A stretch of 64,000 nucleotides of DNA from Thermomonas sp. S9 (GTDB lineage Bacteria; Pseudomonadota; Gammaproteobacteria; Xanthomonadales; Xanthomonadaceae): NCBI RefSeq assembly GCF_024704365.1, contig NZ_JAJDFY010000001.1, positions 725,001-789,000 of the forward strand, read 5' to 3'. The translations under genes were made by a program, and so were the position numbers. Position 1 is the stretch's first letter. Each line of letters begins with the position of its first letter. Below the pieces are notes generated by a model. It was not told where the DNA came from and did no database searches. It saw nothing but the letters and a program-made list of their open reading frames with translations. This document shows positions 34,901 to 43,887 of the stretch, in pieces.

Positions 34901-35014
34901 CAGGTGGATGTCACTTCGGAGACCGCGCCGTACACGGTGGACAACAACTATCTGCGGCCGATTGCGCTGCAGCCGCCGCGCACCGTGCAGTTCTCGGTCA
35001 CGTACGACTGGTAA
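31951..35014 (+). pseudogene. Oar-like TonB-dependent receptor, frameshifted
   Basis: After a signal peptide (about 1-30, ending VQAQ) comes a carboxypeptidase-regulatory-like beta-sandwich (about 32-92, NVDENGRYNFNNLPVGSYTV), then the plug (TLDTRSVVTAQQLERLPLARS) and a 22-strand barrel ending FSVTYDW. Such receptors import large ligands using TonB energy; the substrate is unknown. One extra base near 32815 breaks the frame between GKETTSWSH and AYTAYASGPIIKDRLFF; repaired length is 1020 residues. It is lower in GC than its neighbours in the barrel. A terminator follows directly, so it is transcribed alone. Confidence 0.9.
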
Positions 35015-35067
35015 TCCGCTTCGCAAAGGCAGGTGCTGATAGCGCCTGTCCCCAGTGAGCCACTTCA

Positions 35068-35094
35068 CCGGCCCCGCAAGGGGCCGGTTTTTTT
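35068..35094 (+). terminator. Intrinsic terminator after the receptor gene
   Basis: CCGGCCCC (35068-35075), loop GCAA and GGGGCCGG (35080-35087) are followed by seven T. This is the cleanest terminator in the window. Confidence 0.95.
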
Positions 35095-35100
35095 GCCAAG

Positions 35101-36683
35101 ATGGTGCGCAGTATGGAAGCGAAATTGTCAGCGGCAAGGCAACTGGCGCACGGACTCGCCACCAGGGGGCATGGGCCGAGGCGCGCGCATTGTGGCTGCG
35201 CGAATTGGCTGGCGCGCCGGGCTCCGGTGACGTCATGGTGGAGTTGTCGTATGTCGAATCCCATGCTGGGCGCTATCGGCAGGCGGTGGAATGGGCGCAG
35301 CGCGCCTCGAAGCATTTGCCGGTCACTGGTGAGGGGAGGCTTGGCCTGATCCGGCGGTTGCATACCTTCGGCCTTTCCGAGGACTTGCATGGGACGGCAC
35401 TATCCTTGCTGGCACAGGCGGATGTATTCCCGGCGGTTTTGGCGGAATGTGGCCGCTGCCTGAGCCTGGCCGGTGATTTCGCCATGGCGCGTCGATGCAT
35501 CGATGCTGCGATGCGGCAGGAGCCAGTCCAGTGAGGGAGTCTTGCTCCTGCATGCCCAGCTGCTGGTTCAGGAAGGAGCCTCGGAGGAGGCCGAGGGGAT
35601 TTTCGAAGGGCTGCTTGCGCGTAATCCCGCGAATGCGCAGGCCTGGTGGCTGCTGGCCAGACTCCGGGTCCATACGCGAGAATGCAACCATATTCCGGAA
35701 ATTCTTTCCGCATTGCGGGCCGTCGATGGGGATCCGCAGCGGGTAGCGCTGCTGGCACGGGCGCTGCACAAGGAGGCGGATGATGCCGGTGATGTCGCGC
35801 TGGCATGGAACGCACTCGAGTTGATGTGCCGCGCCAAGAGCAGCGTGGAGGGCTACTCCGCGCCGGAGGAACGGCGCTTGCTGCGACGCCTGCTGGATTT
35901 CCCGGAGGAAGTAGTAAAGCCCTTTGCCGATCAGGATGTGGTGCCGGTGTTCATCGTCGGCATGCACCGGTCTGGCACCACATTGCTGGAGCAGATGCTC
36001 GCCGCCAGCCCCCAGCTGAGAGCCCTGGGCGAGCTCAATGATTTTCCCGCGGCCTTGCGGTTTGCGGCTGACTGCCATGCGCGGGATGTCGTCGATGTGA
36101 ATGTGCTGGATGGGTTGACTGGTCCGGCAGCAGGAGAAATCGGGGCTATTTATTTGAACCGGGTCGCATGGCGCCTGGGGGGGCTCCGTTCTTCACGGAC
36201 AAGCAGCCGGGCAATTACAGGGTCATCGGCCTGATCTGTCGGGCATTGCCGCAGGCCAGGATACTCCACATGGTGAGGCATCCCATGGAGGTCTGTTTTT
36301 CCAATCTGCGGGAGATTTTCAACGGGGTCAATACGTTTTCGTACGATCAAATAGCGCTGGCCGAGCATTACCTCGGGTATCGCGACCTGATGGCGCATTG
36401 GCACCGGATGTTTCCCGGCAGGGTGCTCGATGTCAATTATGCGGATTTGGTCTCCGATCCCGAGAGCAGTCTGCGCAAAGTGGCAGCCTTCTGTGGCATT
36501 GAGTACGTGCCGGGGATGGCGGACCCACGCAACAGTCGCCGCAAGGCGGTGGCGACTGCCAGTACGCTGCAGGTGCGACAGCCCGTCATCGGACGCAGCG
36601 TTCCGAGATGGATGGCCTACAAATCCTATCTGCAGCCACTCATGGAGGCGTTGCGCAGCGGTGGATGTGCGGTAGAGCCATGA
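35101..36683 (+). pseudogene. TPR-containing sulfotransferase, three frameshifts
   Basis: The N-terminal half reads as tetratricopeptide-like helical repeats. The C-terminal half is a sulfotransferase with the PAPS 5'-phosphosulfate loop VFIVGMHRSGTTLLEQML and the 3'-phosphate motif HMVRHPMEVCFSNL. Such proteins move sulfate onto a peptide or glycan. Three single-base breaks occur: a missing base near 35163, an extra one near 35531 (after RQEPVQ) and a missing G near 36180 (before PFFTDKQPGNYR). Repaired length is about 527 residues. Three lesions in one gene, and codon use less GC-rich than its neighbours, leave true decay possible. ATG 35113 is an alternative start. Confidence 0.82.
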
Positions 36684-36708
36684 CTTCCAGCACGTGTCGC
36701 CTGATGCC

Positions 36709-36734
36709 TGGTGTTGTACATTACTAATACACCA
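36709..36734. promoter_or_regulatory. 26-bp dyad upstream of a small gene, GntR/YtrA-like
   Basis: TGGTGT (36709-36714) and ACACCA (36729-36734) are perfect inverted arms. Inside, the pattern GTGT-N2-TA-N6-TA-N2-ACAC continues the symmetry, as in operators of GntR regulators of the YtrA type. It ends only 15 bases before the start codon at 36750, so a bound protein would block transcription or initiation. No GntR gene is in the window. The family assignment is inferred. Confidence 0.55.
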
Positions 36735-36749
36735 ATTCAGGAGGCAGCC

Positions 36750-36953
36750 ATGAACATTTCCAGCATCTCCACCACCTCTCGCAGCAGCCTGGCCGGCGAG
36801 CGCCGCAAGGCACCGCGGCATCCGAACGAGGTCGAGACCCACCTGCAGCGGATGGGCGAGCGCGAGTTCGGCATCGGCTACGGCCGCAGCAGCGGGTATG
36901 CCCGCGTGCGCAGCTACGTCAGCAGCCAGCCGGCGCTGTTCCGCTGCCGCTGA
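36750..36953 (+). CDS. Small basic protein of unknown function
   Basis: The product is 67 residues, rich in Arg and Ser, with no signal peptide or membrane segment. The middle, GERRKAPRHPNEVETHLQRM, is strongly charged and the end is RSYVSSQPALFRCR. A strong CAGGAGG ribosome site lies 5-8 bases before ATG 36750, and a 26-bp dyad just upstream indicates regulated expression. I do not recognise a family. The 3' end overlaps the converging acpH by 35 bases, which is unusual. The strong ribosome site and operator are the main evidence that the gene is real. Confidence 0.65.
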   Translation: MNISSISTTSRSSLAGERRKAPRHPNEVETHLQRMGEREFGIGYGRSSGYARVRSYVSSQPALFRCR

Positions 36954-37551
36954 ACGTGGCATCCGGATCGGCACGCCATGCGGCGGCGGCCTGCAGCAGG
37001 CCCGGGAAGAACGCCTCGAACGTCGCCTGCATGTGCGCTTCGTCTGCGCGCAGCATCGCGAGGCAGGCCACCAGCTTCTCGCCGTTGCGCGAGAGCCGGG
37101 TGGCGATGCCGCGCACCGCGGCGTCCACGCTCTCGCGCCGGGCATACGCGCCCAGCTTCAGTCCTGCGCCGCCATCCGCGGTGCCAGCGCCGCCAGCCGT
37201 GGCGGCAGCACGCCGCGCCGCTCGCCCAGGACCCGGTAGACCCGGGCGGTGAAGGCGTCCAGCGGGGTGGCGTCCCAGCGCGCCCAGCCGTGCGCCAGGC
37301 AGTGGTCGAAGTACACGTCCAGCACGATGCCGGCATAGCGGCGCAGCGGGCCGAAGCGCGCGCGGGCGGCCGCCACCGCCGGGTGCGCGTCGGTATAGCG
37401 GTCGATCCGCCGGTGGCGCACGATCTCCGCCCGTACCGGGACAGGCCAGTCGGCCAGCGCACGTTGCCCAGGCACGAAATCCCCCAGCAGCGCGCCGAGG
37501 ATGGCGTCATCGGACTGCCGCGCCAGCTCAGGCGTGGGCGAGGTAGTTCAT
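36919..37551 (-). pseudogene. acpH: Acyl carrier protein phosphodiesterase (AcpH-like), two frameshifts
   Basis: AcpH removes the phosphopantetheine arm from acyl carrier protein. The N-terminus MNYLAHA, then SDDAILGALLGDFVPG, the metal/HD-like YTDAHPAV and YAGIVLDVYFDHCLAHGW match the family. One extra base near 37530 follows MNYLAHA, and one missing base near 37160 follows RMAAQD, leading into GAYARRESVDAAVRGIATRL. Repaired length is about 210 residues, slightly long. The C-terminal end, overlapping the small gene on the other strand, is the least certain part. Both breaks may be sequencing errors. Confidence 0.82.
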
Positions 37552-37582
37552 GCGCCGATGGTACGGCGCGGGGCGGGGGCGG

Positions 37583-37980
37583 TCAGTGCGGGGCCGCCGC
37601 AGCGGCGCCTTGCGCCGGGTCGGGCTTGCAGTCCGGGCCGAGCGGGCGGGCGTCGGCGGCCACGCACGGGGTGAAATCGCGCAGCCCCGCGAACTGGCGG
37701 GTATCGCCGCGGGCCACCGCAAAGCGGCGCAGTGGCGCCAGCGCGCAGTCGCGGCGCTGGCCGCAGGCCTCCGGGTACAGGGTGTAGTGGCACCAGCCGC
37801 TGTCGCTGGCGCGGCATTCGAAGCGGGCCACGCCGGCTTCCACGCGCGCCCGGCTGGACAGGCTGACATGGCCGTCCTGCGCGATCCGGCTGGTGTAGTC
37901 CACGCCCCCATCGAACAGCCGGCCAGGGCCAGCAGGAACTGCAGCAGGGCGACGAGCTTGCTGATGCCGAAATCGAACAT
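37583..37980 (-). pseudogene. Hypothetical membrane-anchored protein, frameshifted
   Basis: The start MFDFGISKLVALLQFLLALAG gives one N-terminal membrane helix. After a missing base near 37917 the frame continues as LFDGGVDYTSRIAQDG to residue 132. Five Cys occur in the second half (ECRASDSGWCHYTLYPEACGQ, CALAP, CVAADA, CKPDP), suggesting disulfides in a periplasmic domain. It directly precedes (on the minus strand follows) the LytTR regulator, separated by eight bases, so it may be the third gene of that operon. No family is recognised. Confidence 0.65.
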
Positions 37981-37988
37981 GCCGGGCC

Positions 37989-38777
37989 TCACATGTGCTT
38001 GAACAGGGCCATGAACGGCTGGCTGACGGTGAGCGTCTCCGCGCGCTGCTTCAGGCGTACGGTGCCGCGCCCGCTGTCGTCGCGGACGATGCCGGCAATG
38101 GCCTTGAGGTTGACGATGGTGGAGCGGTGGATCTGCTTGAACGTGCGCGCGTCCAGGCGCGGCAGCAGCTCGCGCAGCGAGCTGCGCAGCAGCGCCTCGC
38201 CCTCGGCGGTGACCACGGTGGTGTACTTCTGGTCGGCGCGGAAATACAGCACGTCGTCCACCAGCACCAGGCGGGTCTCGCGGCCGGCGCTGGCGGTCAG
38301 CCAGGTCAGCGGCTCGGGGGCATCGGCCTGCCGCGGCAGTGCGCCCAGCTGGCCCAGCAAGGCGGCCAGGGTGGCGGCATCGGGCTGCCCGTCGCGCACC
38401 TGCAGGCGGGCCACGGTGGCATCCAGGCGCTCCGGCTTGACCGGCTTGAGCAGGTAGTCGATGGCGCCGCGCTCGAACGCGTCGATGGCGTACTGGTCGT
38501 AGGCGGTGACGAACACGATGCGCGTGCGCGGGCTGGCTTCGGCCGCGATCGCGGCGACTTCCAGCCCGGTCAGGCCGGGCATGCGGATGTCGAGGAAGGC
38601 GACGTCCGGCTGGTGCTCGGCCAGCGCTTCCACCGCGCCGGCACCATCCTCGCATTCGGCCAGCACCCGCAGGCCGGGCCAGGCGCGCTTCAGTTCCGCC
38701 ACCAGCGCCTGCCGCAGCAGCGGCTCGTCCTCGGCGACGACGCAGGTCCAGCTTCTGGCGGGTGCGGTCTCAGTCAT
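37989..38777 (-). CDS. LytTR-family response regulator
   Basis: The 262-residue protein has a receiver domain (about 12-125) with acidic pocket EDE, phosphoacceptor Asp in VAFLDIRMPG, Thr in FVTAYD and Lys in LLKPVKP. A LytTR DNA-binding domain follows (about 155-260, DVLYFRADQKYTTVV and IHRSTIVNLKAI). It resembles AlgR/LytR regulators of exopolysaccharide and envelope genes. It overlaps the 3' end of the kinase gene by eight bases and forms a two-component system with it. Confidence 0.93.
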   Translation of the reverse strand: MTETAPARSWTCVVAEDEPLLRQALVAELKRAWPGLRVLAECEDGAGAVEALAEHQPDVAFLDIRMPGLTGLEVAAIAAEASPRTRIVFVTAYDQYAIDAFERGAIDYLLKPVKPERLDATVARLQVRDGQPDAATLAALLGQLGALPRQADAPEPLTWLTASAGRETRLVLVDDVLYFRADQKYTTVVTAEGEALLRSSLRELLPRLDARTFKQIHRSTIVNLKAIAGIVRDDSGRGTVRLKQRAETLTVSQPFMALFKHM

Positions 38778-40016
38778 GGCGGACTCCGCTGGACGGTACC
38801 GTGATCGTGGCGGCGACCCCGCTGGGGAAATTGGCGATCACCGCGAGGCTGGCCTCGCCGGCGTAGCGCAGGCGCAACCGCTCGCGCACGTTCTTCAGAC
38901 CGATGCCGCTGCCGCTGGTCTGGGTGTTGAAGCCTGCGCCGTCGTCAGCCACCGTCACCGCGATCCTGCCATCGTCGTCGCGGCGCGCGCGGACCCACAC
39001 GGTGCCGCCGCCGGTGCGGGGTTCCAGGCCGTGCTTGATCGCGTTCTCCACCAGCGTCTGCAGCATCATCGCCGGCAGCGGGGTGGCGCGCAGCGCCTGC
39101 GGCACGTCCACCTGCACCGACAGGCGGTCGCCCATGCGGATCTTCAGGATCTCCAGGTAGGCCAGCGCGCGCTCCAGTTCCATGCCCAGCGTGGACATGT
39201 CGTCCGCGGCGTCGGGCAGCGAGCGGCGCAGATACTGGATGAGATGGCCCAGCATGGCTTCGGCGCGCGCGGGATCGCTGCGGGTCAAAGCTGCGCGCTG
39301 GCCAGCGTGTTGTAGAGGAAGTGCGGTTCCACCTGCGCGTGCAGCAGGTGCAGCCTGGCCTCGGTGAGCTCCTTCTCGGTCGCGGTCTGCGCGGCGCTGG
39401 CCTGCTCGCGGCGGCGGCGGTCGCCGATGCGGCGGGTGATGGCGCGCGCGATCGCCTCGGCGTTCTCGAAATTGGTGCCGTCGTCGACCAGGAACCAGTC
39501 GCTCCAGGCCGGGCTTTCCGGTTCGCAGATCAGGGTGACGCGGCCGCTGTCGCCGGCTGGCGTCACCGTGGCCTGCAGCAGGTTGTGGTCGGGCGCGAAC
39601 CACAGCAGCGGGTTCCAGCGCCGCAGCGGCGGCTCGCCGTACAGGTGCGGGCGGGCGATCTTCGCGCGCACCTGCAGGCTGTCGCGTGCCGCACGCACGT
39701 CGCCGACGCCCGGCAGTTCGCGGACTGCAGCTTCGACTACGTCGAACGCCTCGCCGGCTTCCAGCGGGATCTCGATGATCCGCTTCTGGCGGTTGTCCAG
39801 GGTCTCGTTATCCACCCGCCCGGCCACCAGGCGCACGCGGTGCAGATGCGAGACCGCGCCGGCGATCACCAGGCCCATGGTGAAGAACGTGAACAGCACC
39901 GCCGGAAACTCCAGCTGGCCGATCAGCGGCAGGCTGGAATACAGGCCGACCACCAGCATCACCGCCAGACCCCAGGCGATGGTGATGCGCAGCAGGAAGA
40001 ACAGGCGCTTGAACAT
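38770..40016 (-). pseudogene. LytS/YehU-type sensor histidine kinase, frameshifted
   Basis: The repaired protein is 415 residues. Two N-terminal membrane helices (about 5-30 and 35-58) are followed by a cytoplasmic region, the His_kinase motif LLHAQVEPHFLYNTLASAQ with the phosphoacceptor His, and an HATPase domain with N-box LVENAIKHGLEP and G-boxes VADDGAGFN and GSGIGLKNVRERL. One base is missing near 39287, right after ASAQL, giving an early TGA; the next residues LTRSDPARAEAML follow in the other frame. The lesion sits between the His box and the ATPase domain. The adjacent intact regulator argues for an error. Confidence 0.88.
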
Positions 40017-40199
40017 GGGCGATGGGCCGTCGGGAGATGGCCGCGAGCATAGCCGCGCCGATCCGGATGGGAAGGTGGCGCGCGACGAACCCCGGGTTTG
40101 CCGCGACGAAGCGGGCATCGCCCGGCATGACCTCCGGCCCGTGTTCGCCGCGTTCGGCCGTGGATGATGGGGGCACCCAACGCCACCCCGGAGTCCGCC

Positions 40200-40985
40200 A
40201 TGCGCCGCGTCCTGCCTGCATCGTCTCTCGCCCCGGCCCTGGCGGCGGCGCTGGCCATCACCCTGCTGCCCGGCTGCGCCAGCACCGGCGGTGCCGGTTC
40301 CTCCGATGTCCGCGCGGTGCTGGCCGACCCGGCGCGCAGCGCCGCCGATCGCGAGCGCGACGCGCGCGACAAGCCCGCCGAGGTGCTGGCGCTGGCGAAG
40401 TTCAAGCGCGGCGACACCGTGGCCGACATCCTCTCCGGTGGCGGCTACTACGCGGAGATCCTGTCCGGGATCGTCGGGCCGCGCGGCAAGGTGCTGCTGG
40501 TCAACAACACCGGTTACGAGGCGTTCGGCGGCAAGGCGCTGGCCGCGCGCCTGGCCAACGGTCGCCTGCCCAACGTCACCCACGTGGTGGGCCCCAGCGA
40601 CGCGCTGGGCATGGGCGAGAACGTGCTCGACGGCGCGGTGATCGTGATGTCCTACCACGACCTGTACTGGGTGGACGAGAAGGAAGGCTGGCCGCAGGTC
40701 GATGCCGGCCGGTTCCTCGACCAGGTGGTGCGCGCGCTCAAGCCCGGCGGCGTACTGCTGGTGGTGGATCACAGCGCCAGGCCCGGCACCGGCAGCGCCG
40801 ACGCGCAGACCCTGCATCGGATCGACGAGCAGTTCGCAATCGCCGATTTCCGCCAGCACGGCCTGCAGTGGGAGGCGGCGATCCCGGTGCTGCGCAATCC
40901 GGAGGACGACCGCAGCAAGAGCGTGTTCGACCCCGCCATCCGCGGCAGGACCGACCGCTTCGTGCATCTTTACCGCAAGCCCTGA
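40200..40985 (+). CDS. Exported lipoprotein with class I methyltransferase fold
   Basis: The 261-residue form starts at ATG 40200 (MRRVLPASSLAPA) and has a signal peptide with lipobox LLPGC. The mature part resembles SAM-dependent methyltransferases: VADILSGGGYYAEIL (motif I region), GKVLLVNNTGYEAFG, VIVMSYHDLYWV and LKPGGVLLVVDHS (post-motif). A periplasmic methyltransferase is odd since SAM is cytoplasmic, so the fold may have been reused. Such lipoproteins recur in Xanthomonadaceae. An upstream in-frame ATG (40164) would remove the signal peptide from the terminus and is less likely. Confidence 0.82.
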   Translation: MRRVLPASSLAPALAAALAITLLPGCASTGGAGSSDVRAVLADPARSAADRERDARDKPAEVLALAKFKRGDTVADILSGGGYYAEILSGIVGPRGKVLLVNNTGYEAFGGKALAARLANGRLPNVTHVVGPSDALGMGENVLDGAVIVMSYHDLYWVDEKEGWPQVDAGRFLDQVVRALKPGGVLLVVDHSARPGTGSADAQTLHRIDEQFAIADFRQHGLQWEAAIPVLRNPEDDRSKSVFDPAIRGRTDRFVHLYRKP

Positions 40986-41866
40986 GCGGAAGCCCCGGCC
41001 GGCCCGCCGCGCGCCGGCCTCTCGTCGCGGATGCGTAGGTAGCGGGCGAAGCGCGGGGTGCCCTTGGCGGTCAGGCCGTCGTAGCGGTAGGTCACCACGG
41101 TGCCGGGCGGCGGCGGCTGCCGGCGGTCGGCGTCGGACAACCCGCTGCCGAGTGCGAAACGGCGGCCGCGGGCATCCTCCACCAGCAGGGCGCCGACCAT
41201 CCCGGCGTACTTGCCCTGTCCGGGGCGGTAGCCGACCACGCGCGCCTCGGCATCGGCGGCGGGCTTGTATTTGAGCAGGTCCTCGCTGCGGCCGCCGCGG
41301 TAGCGGGCATCGCACCGGTGCAGCACCAGGCCCTCGCCGCCGGCGGCGATGACCGCGCGCAGGCGCGCATCCAGCTGGGCGCGATTGGCCACGGGCGCCT
41401 GCGCGATGGCGCGCAGATGCGGCGCGCCGGCCTTCGCCACCAGTGCGCGCAGGCGCGTCGCGCGCTGGCCGAACACCCCGGGATCGGCGGGCAGGTCGAA
41501 CGCCATGAAGCGCACCTGGTGCCAGCCGCCGGCGTCCCTCCGCAGCGCGCGTACCAGGTCGCTGATCTGCTGGAAGCGGCCGCGCGCGATCCACAGCTCG
41601 CCGTCCATCGGCTGCGGCGGCCAGCCGGCGGTGAACCAGCCGGGCGCGTCGATCGCATCGCCGTTGCGGGTCAGCAGGCGGCGGCCATCCCAGCGTGCGC
41701 GCACGCCGTCCAGCTTTTCGCTGACCAGCCAGGCCGGGAGGTCGATCCCGTCGTGCATCCGCATCGCCAGCATCGGCGCCGGCGACAGGCTGGCCGACCA
41801 CGCCGGGCACGGCGCTAGGCAGGCGGTGGCGATCAGCAGGGCGAGCAGGGCAGGGCGCGGATGCAT
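40970..41866 (-). CDS. ATP-dependent DNA ligase with signal peptide (Lig E type)
   Basis: The 298-residue enzyme has an N-terminal signal peptide (about 1-24). Motif I VSEKLDGVRARWDG carries the adenylated Lys. MDGELWIARG is motif III, GGEGLVLHR motif IV and LLKYKP motif V, followed by an OB-fold segment (VVGYRPGQGKYAGMVGALLVE). This matches minimal Lig E enzymes of Gram-negative bacteria, which are thought to join nicks in extracytoplasmic DNA, for example during DNA uptake. The 3' end overlaps the converging lipoprotein gene by 16 bases. Confidence 0.9.
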   Translation of the reverse strand: MHPRPALLALLIATACLAPCPAWSASLSPAPMLAMRMHDGIDLPAWLVSEKLDGVRARWDGRRLLTRNGDAIDAPGWFTAGWPPQPMDGELWIARGRFQQISDLVRALRRDAGGWHQVRFMAFDLPADPGVFGQRATRLRALVAKAGAPHLRAIAQAPVANRAQLDARLRAVIAAGGEGLVLHRCDARYRGGRSEDLLKYKPAADAEARVVGYRPGQGKYAGMVGALLVEDARGRRFALGSGLSDADRRQPPPPGTVVTYRYDGLTAKGTPRFARYLRIRDERPARGGPAGASAQGLR

Positions 41867-41959
41867 GGCGGGCTCCGGTGAGGCGGGCGGCCAGCGTCGC
41901 GCGGCGTGCGGGTCCTGGCCATCGGCCGCTACCGCATGCAGGCGTGGGGATTTTCCGTC

Positions 41960-42336
41960 TCAGCCGGCGCCGACGCGTCCGCGCACGGCCTGCATGTCGC
42001 GCACCGGGCGCACTTCAATGCTGCCGAAGCGCGCCCACGGGAACTGGCGGGCGATCTCCATCGCCGCGTCCATCGAGTCGGCCTCGATCAGGTTGAAGCC
42101 GGCCAGGAACTCGCGCGTTTCGGCGAACGGCCCGTCGGTCACCCGCGCCAGCCCGTCGCGCACGCGCAGGGTGCGCGCACTGGCGGGTCTTCCAGCTGCT
42201 GCGAGCCCAGCAGGCAGCCGCTGTCGCGCAGGGCGTCGGCCTTCTCGAAGCAGCCGCGCATCAGGCGGTCGAACTCGCCTGCCGGCAACGCGTCGAGCAA
42301 GGCGGGATCGATATGGATCAGGGTCAGGTACTGCAT
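41960..42336 (-). pseudogene. YciI/DGPF family protein, frameshifted
   Basis: The 125-residue repaired protein begins MQYLTLIHIDPALL and carries the DGPF motif in VTDGPFAETREFLAGF, then SMDAAMEIARQFPW and IEVRPVRDM. One base is missing near 42185, between SQQLEDP and ARTLRVRDG. DGPF proteins are the standard neighbours of ECF42 sigma factors, one of which lies 1.5 kb away. This copy is divergent from the second DGPF gene. The function of the fold, a dimeric ferredoxin-like barrel, is unknown. Confidence 0.85.
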
Positions 42337-42499
42337 TGCCGCCTCCGTTCCAGGGTCCGGCGATCATGCCCGCCGGCGGGATTCCGGACAAACTGAATGG
42401 GCGGAAATATTTTTTCGTGCGGATGTCGATCCCGGGTCTCCCCATTCGTCGTTGATGACAATGACGGGGCACTTCTTTCCCCGCATGGAGGGCATTGGC

Positions 42500-42919
42500 A
42501 TGAAAGTGATGGTGATGGTGAAGGCCACGGCGGACTCGGAGGCCGGCCTCATGCCCGGCACCGAGCTGCTGGAGGCGATGGGCAAATTCAACGAGGCGCT
42601 GGTCGATGCCGGCGTGATGCTGGCCGGCGAGGGCCTGGCGCCCAGTTCGCGCGGCGTGCGGGTGGCGTTCGATGGCCCGCAGCGGCGCGTGGTCGATGGC
42701 CCGTTCGCGGAAACGCGCGAACTGGTGGCCGGCTTCTGGCTGTGGCAGGTGCGTTCGATGGACGAGGCGATCGAATGGGCCAAGCGCTGCCCGAACCCGA
42801 TGCCCGGCCCGTCCGAGCTGGAAATCCGCCCATTGTTCGAGGCCGCCGACTTTGGTGATGCCTTCACGCCCGAGTTGCAGGCGCAGGAGCAACGCCTGCG
42901 CGAGCGGCTGGGGAATTGA
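42500..42919 (+). CDS. YciI/DGPF family protein
   Basis: The 139-residue protein starts MKVMVMVKATADSEAG, with GGAGGG eight bases upstream of ATG 42500. The core VVDGPFAETRELVAGFWLW carries the DGPF motif and RSMDEAIEWAKRCPNP follows, ending with IRPLFEAADF. It begins a same-strand run of four genes (DGPF, VOC, VOC, sigma factor) with gaps of 30-45 bases, a likely operon. It may be a target or modulator of the ECF42 sigma factor. Confidence 0.9.
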   Translation: MKVMVMVKATADSEAGLMPGTELLEAMGKFNEALVDAGVMLAGEGLAPSSRGVRVAFDGPQRRVVDGPFAETRELVAGFWLWQVRSMDEAIEWAKRCPNPMPGPSELEIRPLFEAADFGDAFTPELQAQEQRLRERLGN

Positions 42920-42949
42920 ACGCAACATCCACGACAGGAGCACCACGCC

Positions 42950-43396
42950 ATGAAGATCGTTACCAGCCTGAGTTTCCAGGGCCAATGCCGCGAAGCGTTC
43001 GAGTTCTATGCCGAGGTCCTGGGCGGCAAGGTCACCGCCGCCTTTCCGTACGGCGCTGCGCCGCCGGACATGCCGGTCACCGACGAGAAATACAAGGACT
43101 GGCTCATGCACTGCTGGCTGGAAGTCGGTGACCAGGCGCTGATGGGCGCCGACATGGACACCGCCTGGGCGCCCAACGTGGACAAACCCAAGAACGGCTT
43201 CGATGTCACCCTGCACACCGAAGACGCGGCGCAGGCCAAACGCTGGTTCGATCGGCTGGCCCAGGGCGGCCGCACGGTGATGGCGTTCGGCGAGACCTTC
43301 TGGTCGCCCGGCTTCGGCTCGCTCATCGACAGGTTTGGCGTGCCGTGGATGATCAACGTCGTTCCCGCCGCCGACTGGAAGCCGTCGCAGGCCTGA
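42950..43396 (+). CDS. VOC family protein (PhnB-like)
   Basis: The 148-residue protein has the glyoxalase/VOC fold of the PhnB/3-demethylubiquinone subtype: LSFQGQCREAFEFYAEVLGG, HCWLEVGDQALMGAD and WSPGFGSLIDRFGVPWMI. Metal ligands are not obvious, so it may be non-catalytic. It follows the DGPF gene by 30 bases and is probably co-transcribed. VOC proteins often accompany ECF42 and ECF41 sigma factors. Confidence 0.9.
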   Translation: MKIVTSLSFQGQCREAFEFYAEVLGGKVTAAFPYGAAPPDMPVTDEKYKDWLMHCWLEVGDQALMGADMDTAWAPNVDKPKNGFDVTLHTEDAAQAKRWFDRLAQGGRTVMAFGETFWSPGFGSLIDRFGVPWMINVVPAADWKPSQA

Positions 43397-43435
43397 TCCG
43401 CACGTTCCTCCATGACTGATACCAAAGGACATTCC

Positions 43436-43843
43436 ATGCCCCGCAACCTTTACGTCACCCTGCCGGTGAAGGACTTGGACCGCAGCGTCGACTTCTTCGA
43501 AGCCCTCGGCTTCTCGTTCAATCCGGACTTCACCGGCGAGCACGGCGCCGCCCTGGTCATCAACGAGCGCACCAACGTCATGCTGGTGTCCGAGGCGTTC
43601 TTTTCCACCCTGTCCAGGGTCCCGATCACCGATCCGCGCAAGGCCACCGAGGCGCTGTTCTCGCTCTCGATGGACAGCCGGGAGGACGTGGATGCGCTGG
43701 TGCGCAAGGCGATTGCAGCCGGCGCCACGGAAGGCCACGAACCGGAGGACCTGGGCTTCATGTATTCGTGGGCGTTCGTGGATCTGGACGGCCACCAGTG
43801 GGGCGTGTTCCACATGGACGCATCGCAGATGCCGGCGCAGTAA
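43436..43843 (+). CDS. VOC family protein (glyoxalase-like)
   Basis: The 135-residue product reads NLYVTLPVKDLDRSVDFFEALGF at the N-terminus and SWAFVDLDGHQWGVFHMD at the C-terminus, giving one beta-alpha-beta module pair. The start at 43436 has AAAGGAC upstream; an in-frame ATG eight codons before is possible. It is the third gene of the putative DGPF-VOC-VOC-sigma operon. Confidence 0.9.
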   Translation: MPRNLYVTLPVKDLDRSVDFFEALGFSFNPDFTGEHGAALVINERTNVMLVSEAFFSTLSRVPITDPRKATEALFSLSMDSREDVDALVRKAIAAGATEGHEPEDLGFMYSWAFVDLDGHQWGVFHMDASQMPAQ

Positions 43844-43887
43844 GCCGACGCTTGCGTGGTCCAGCAGGCGATGGTGTCATCGGTGCG

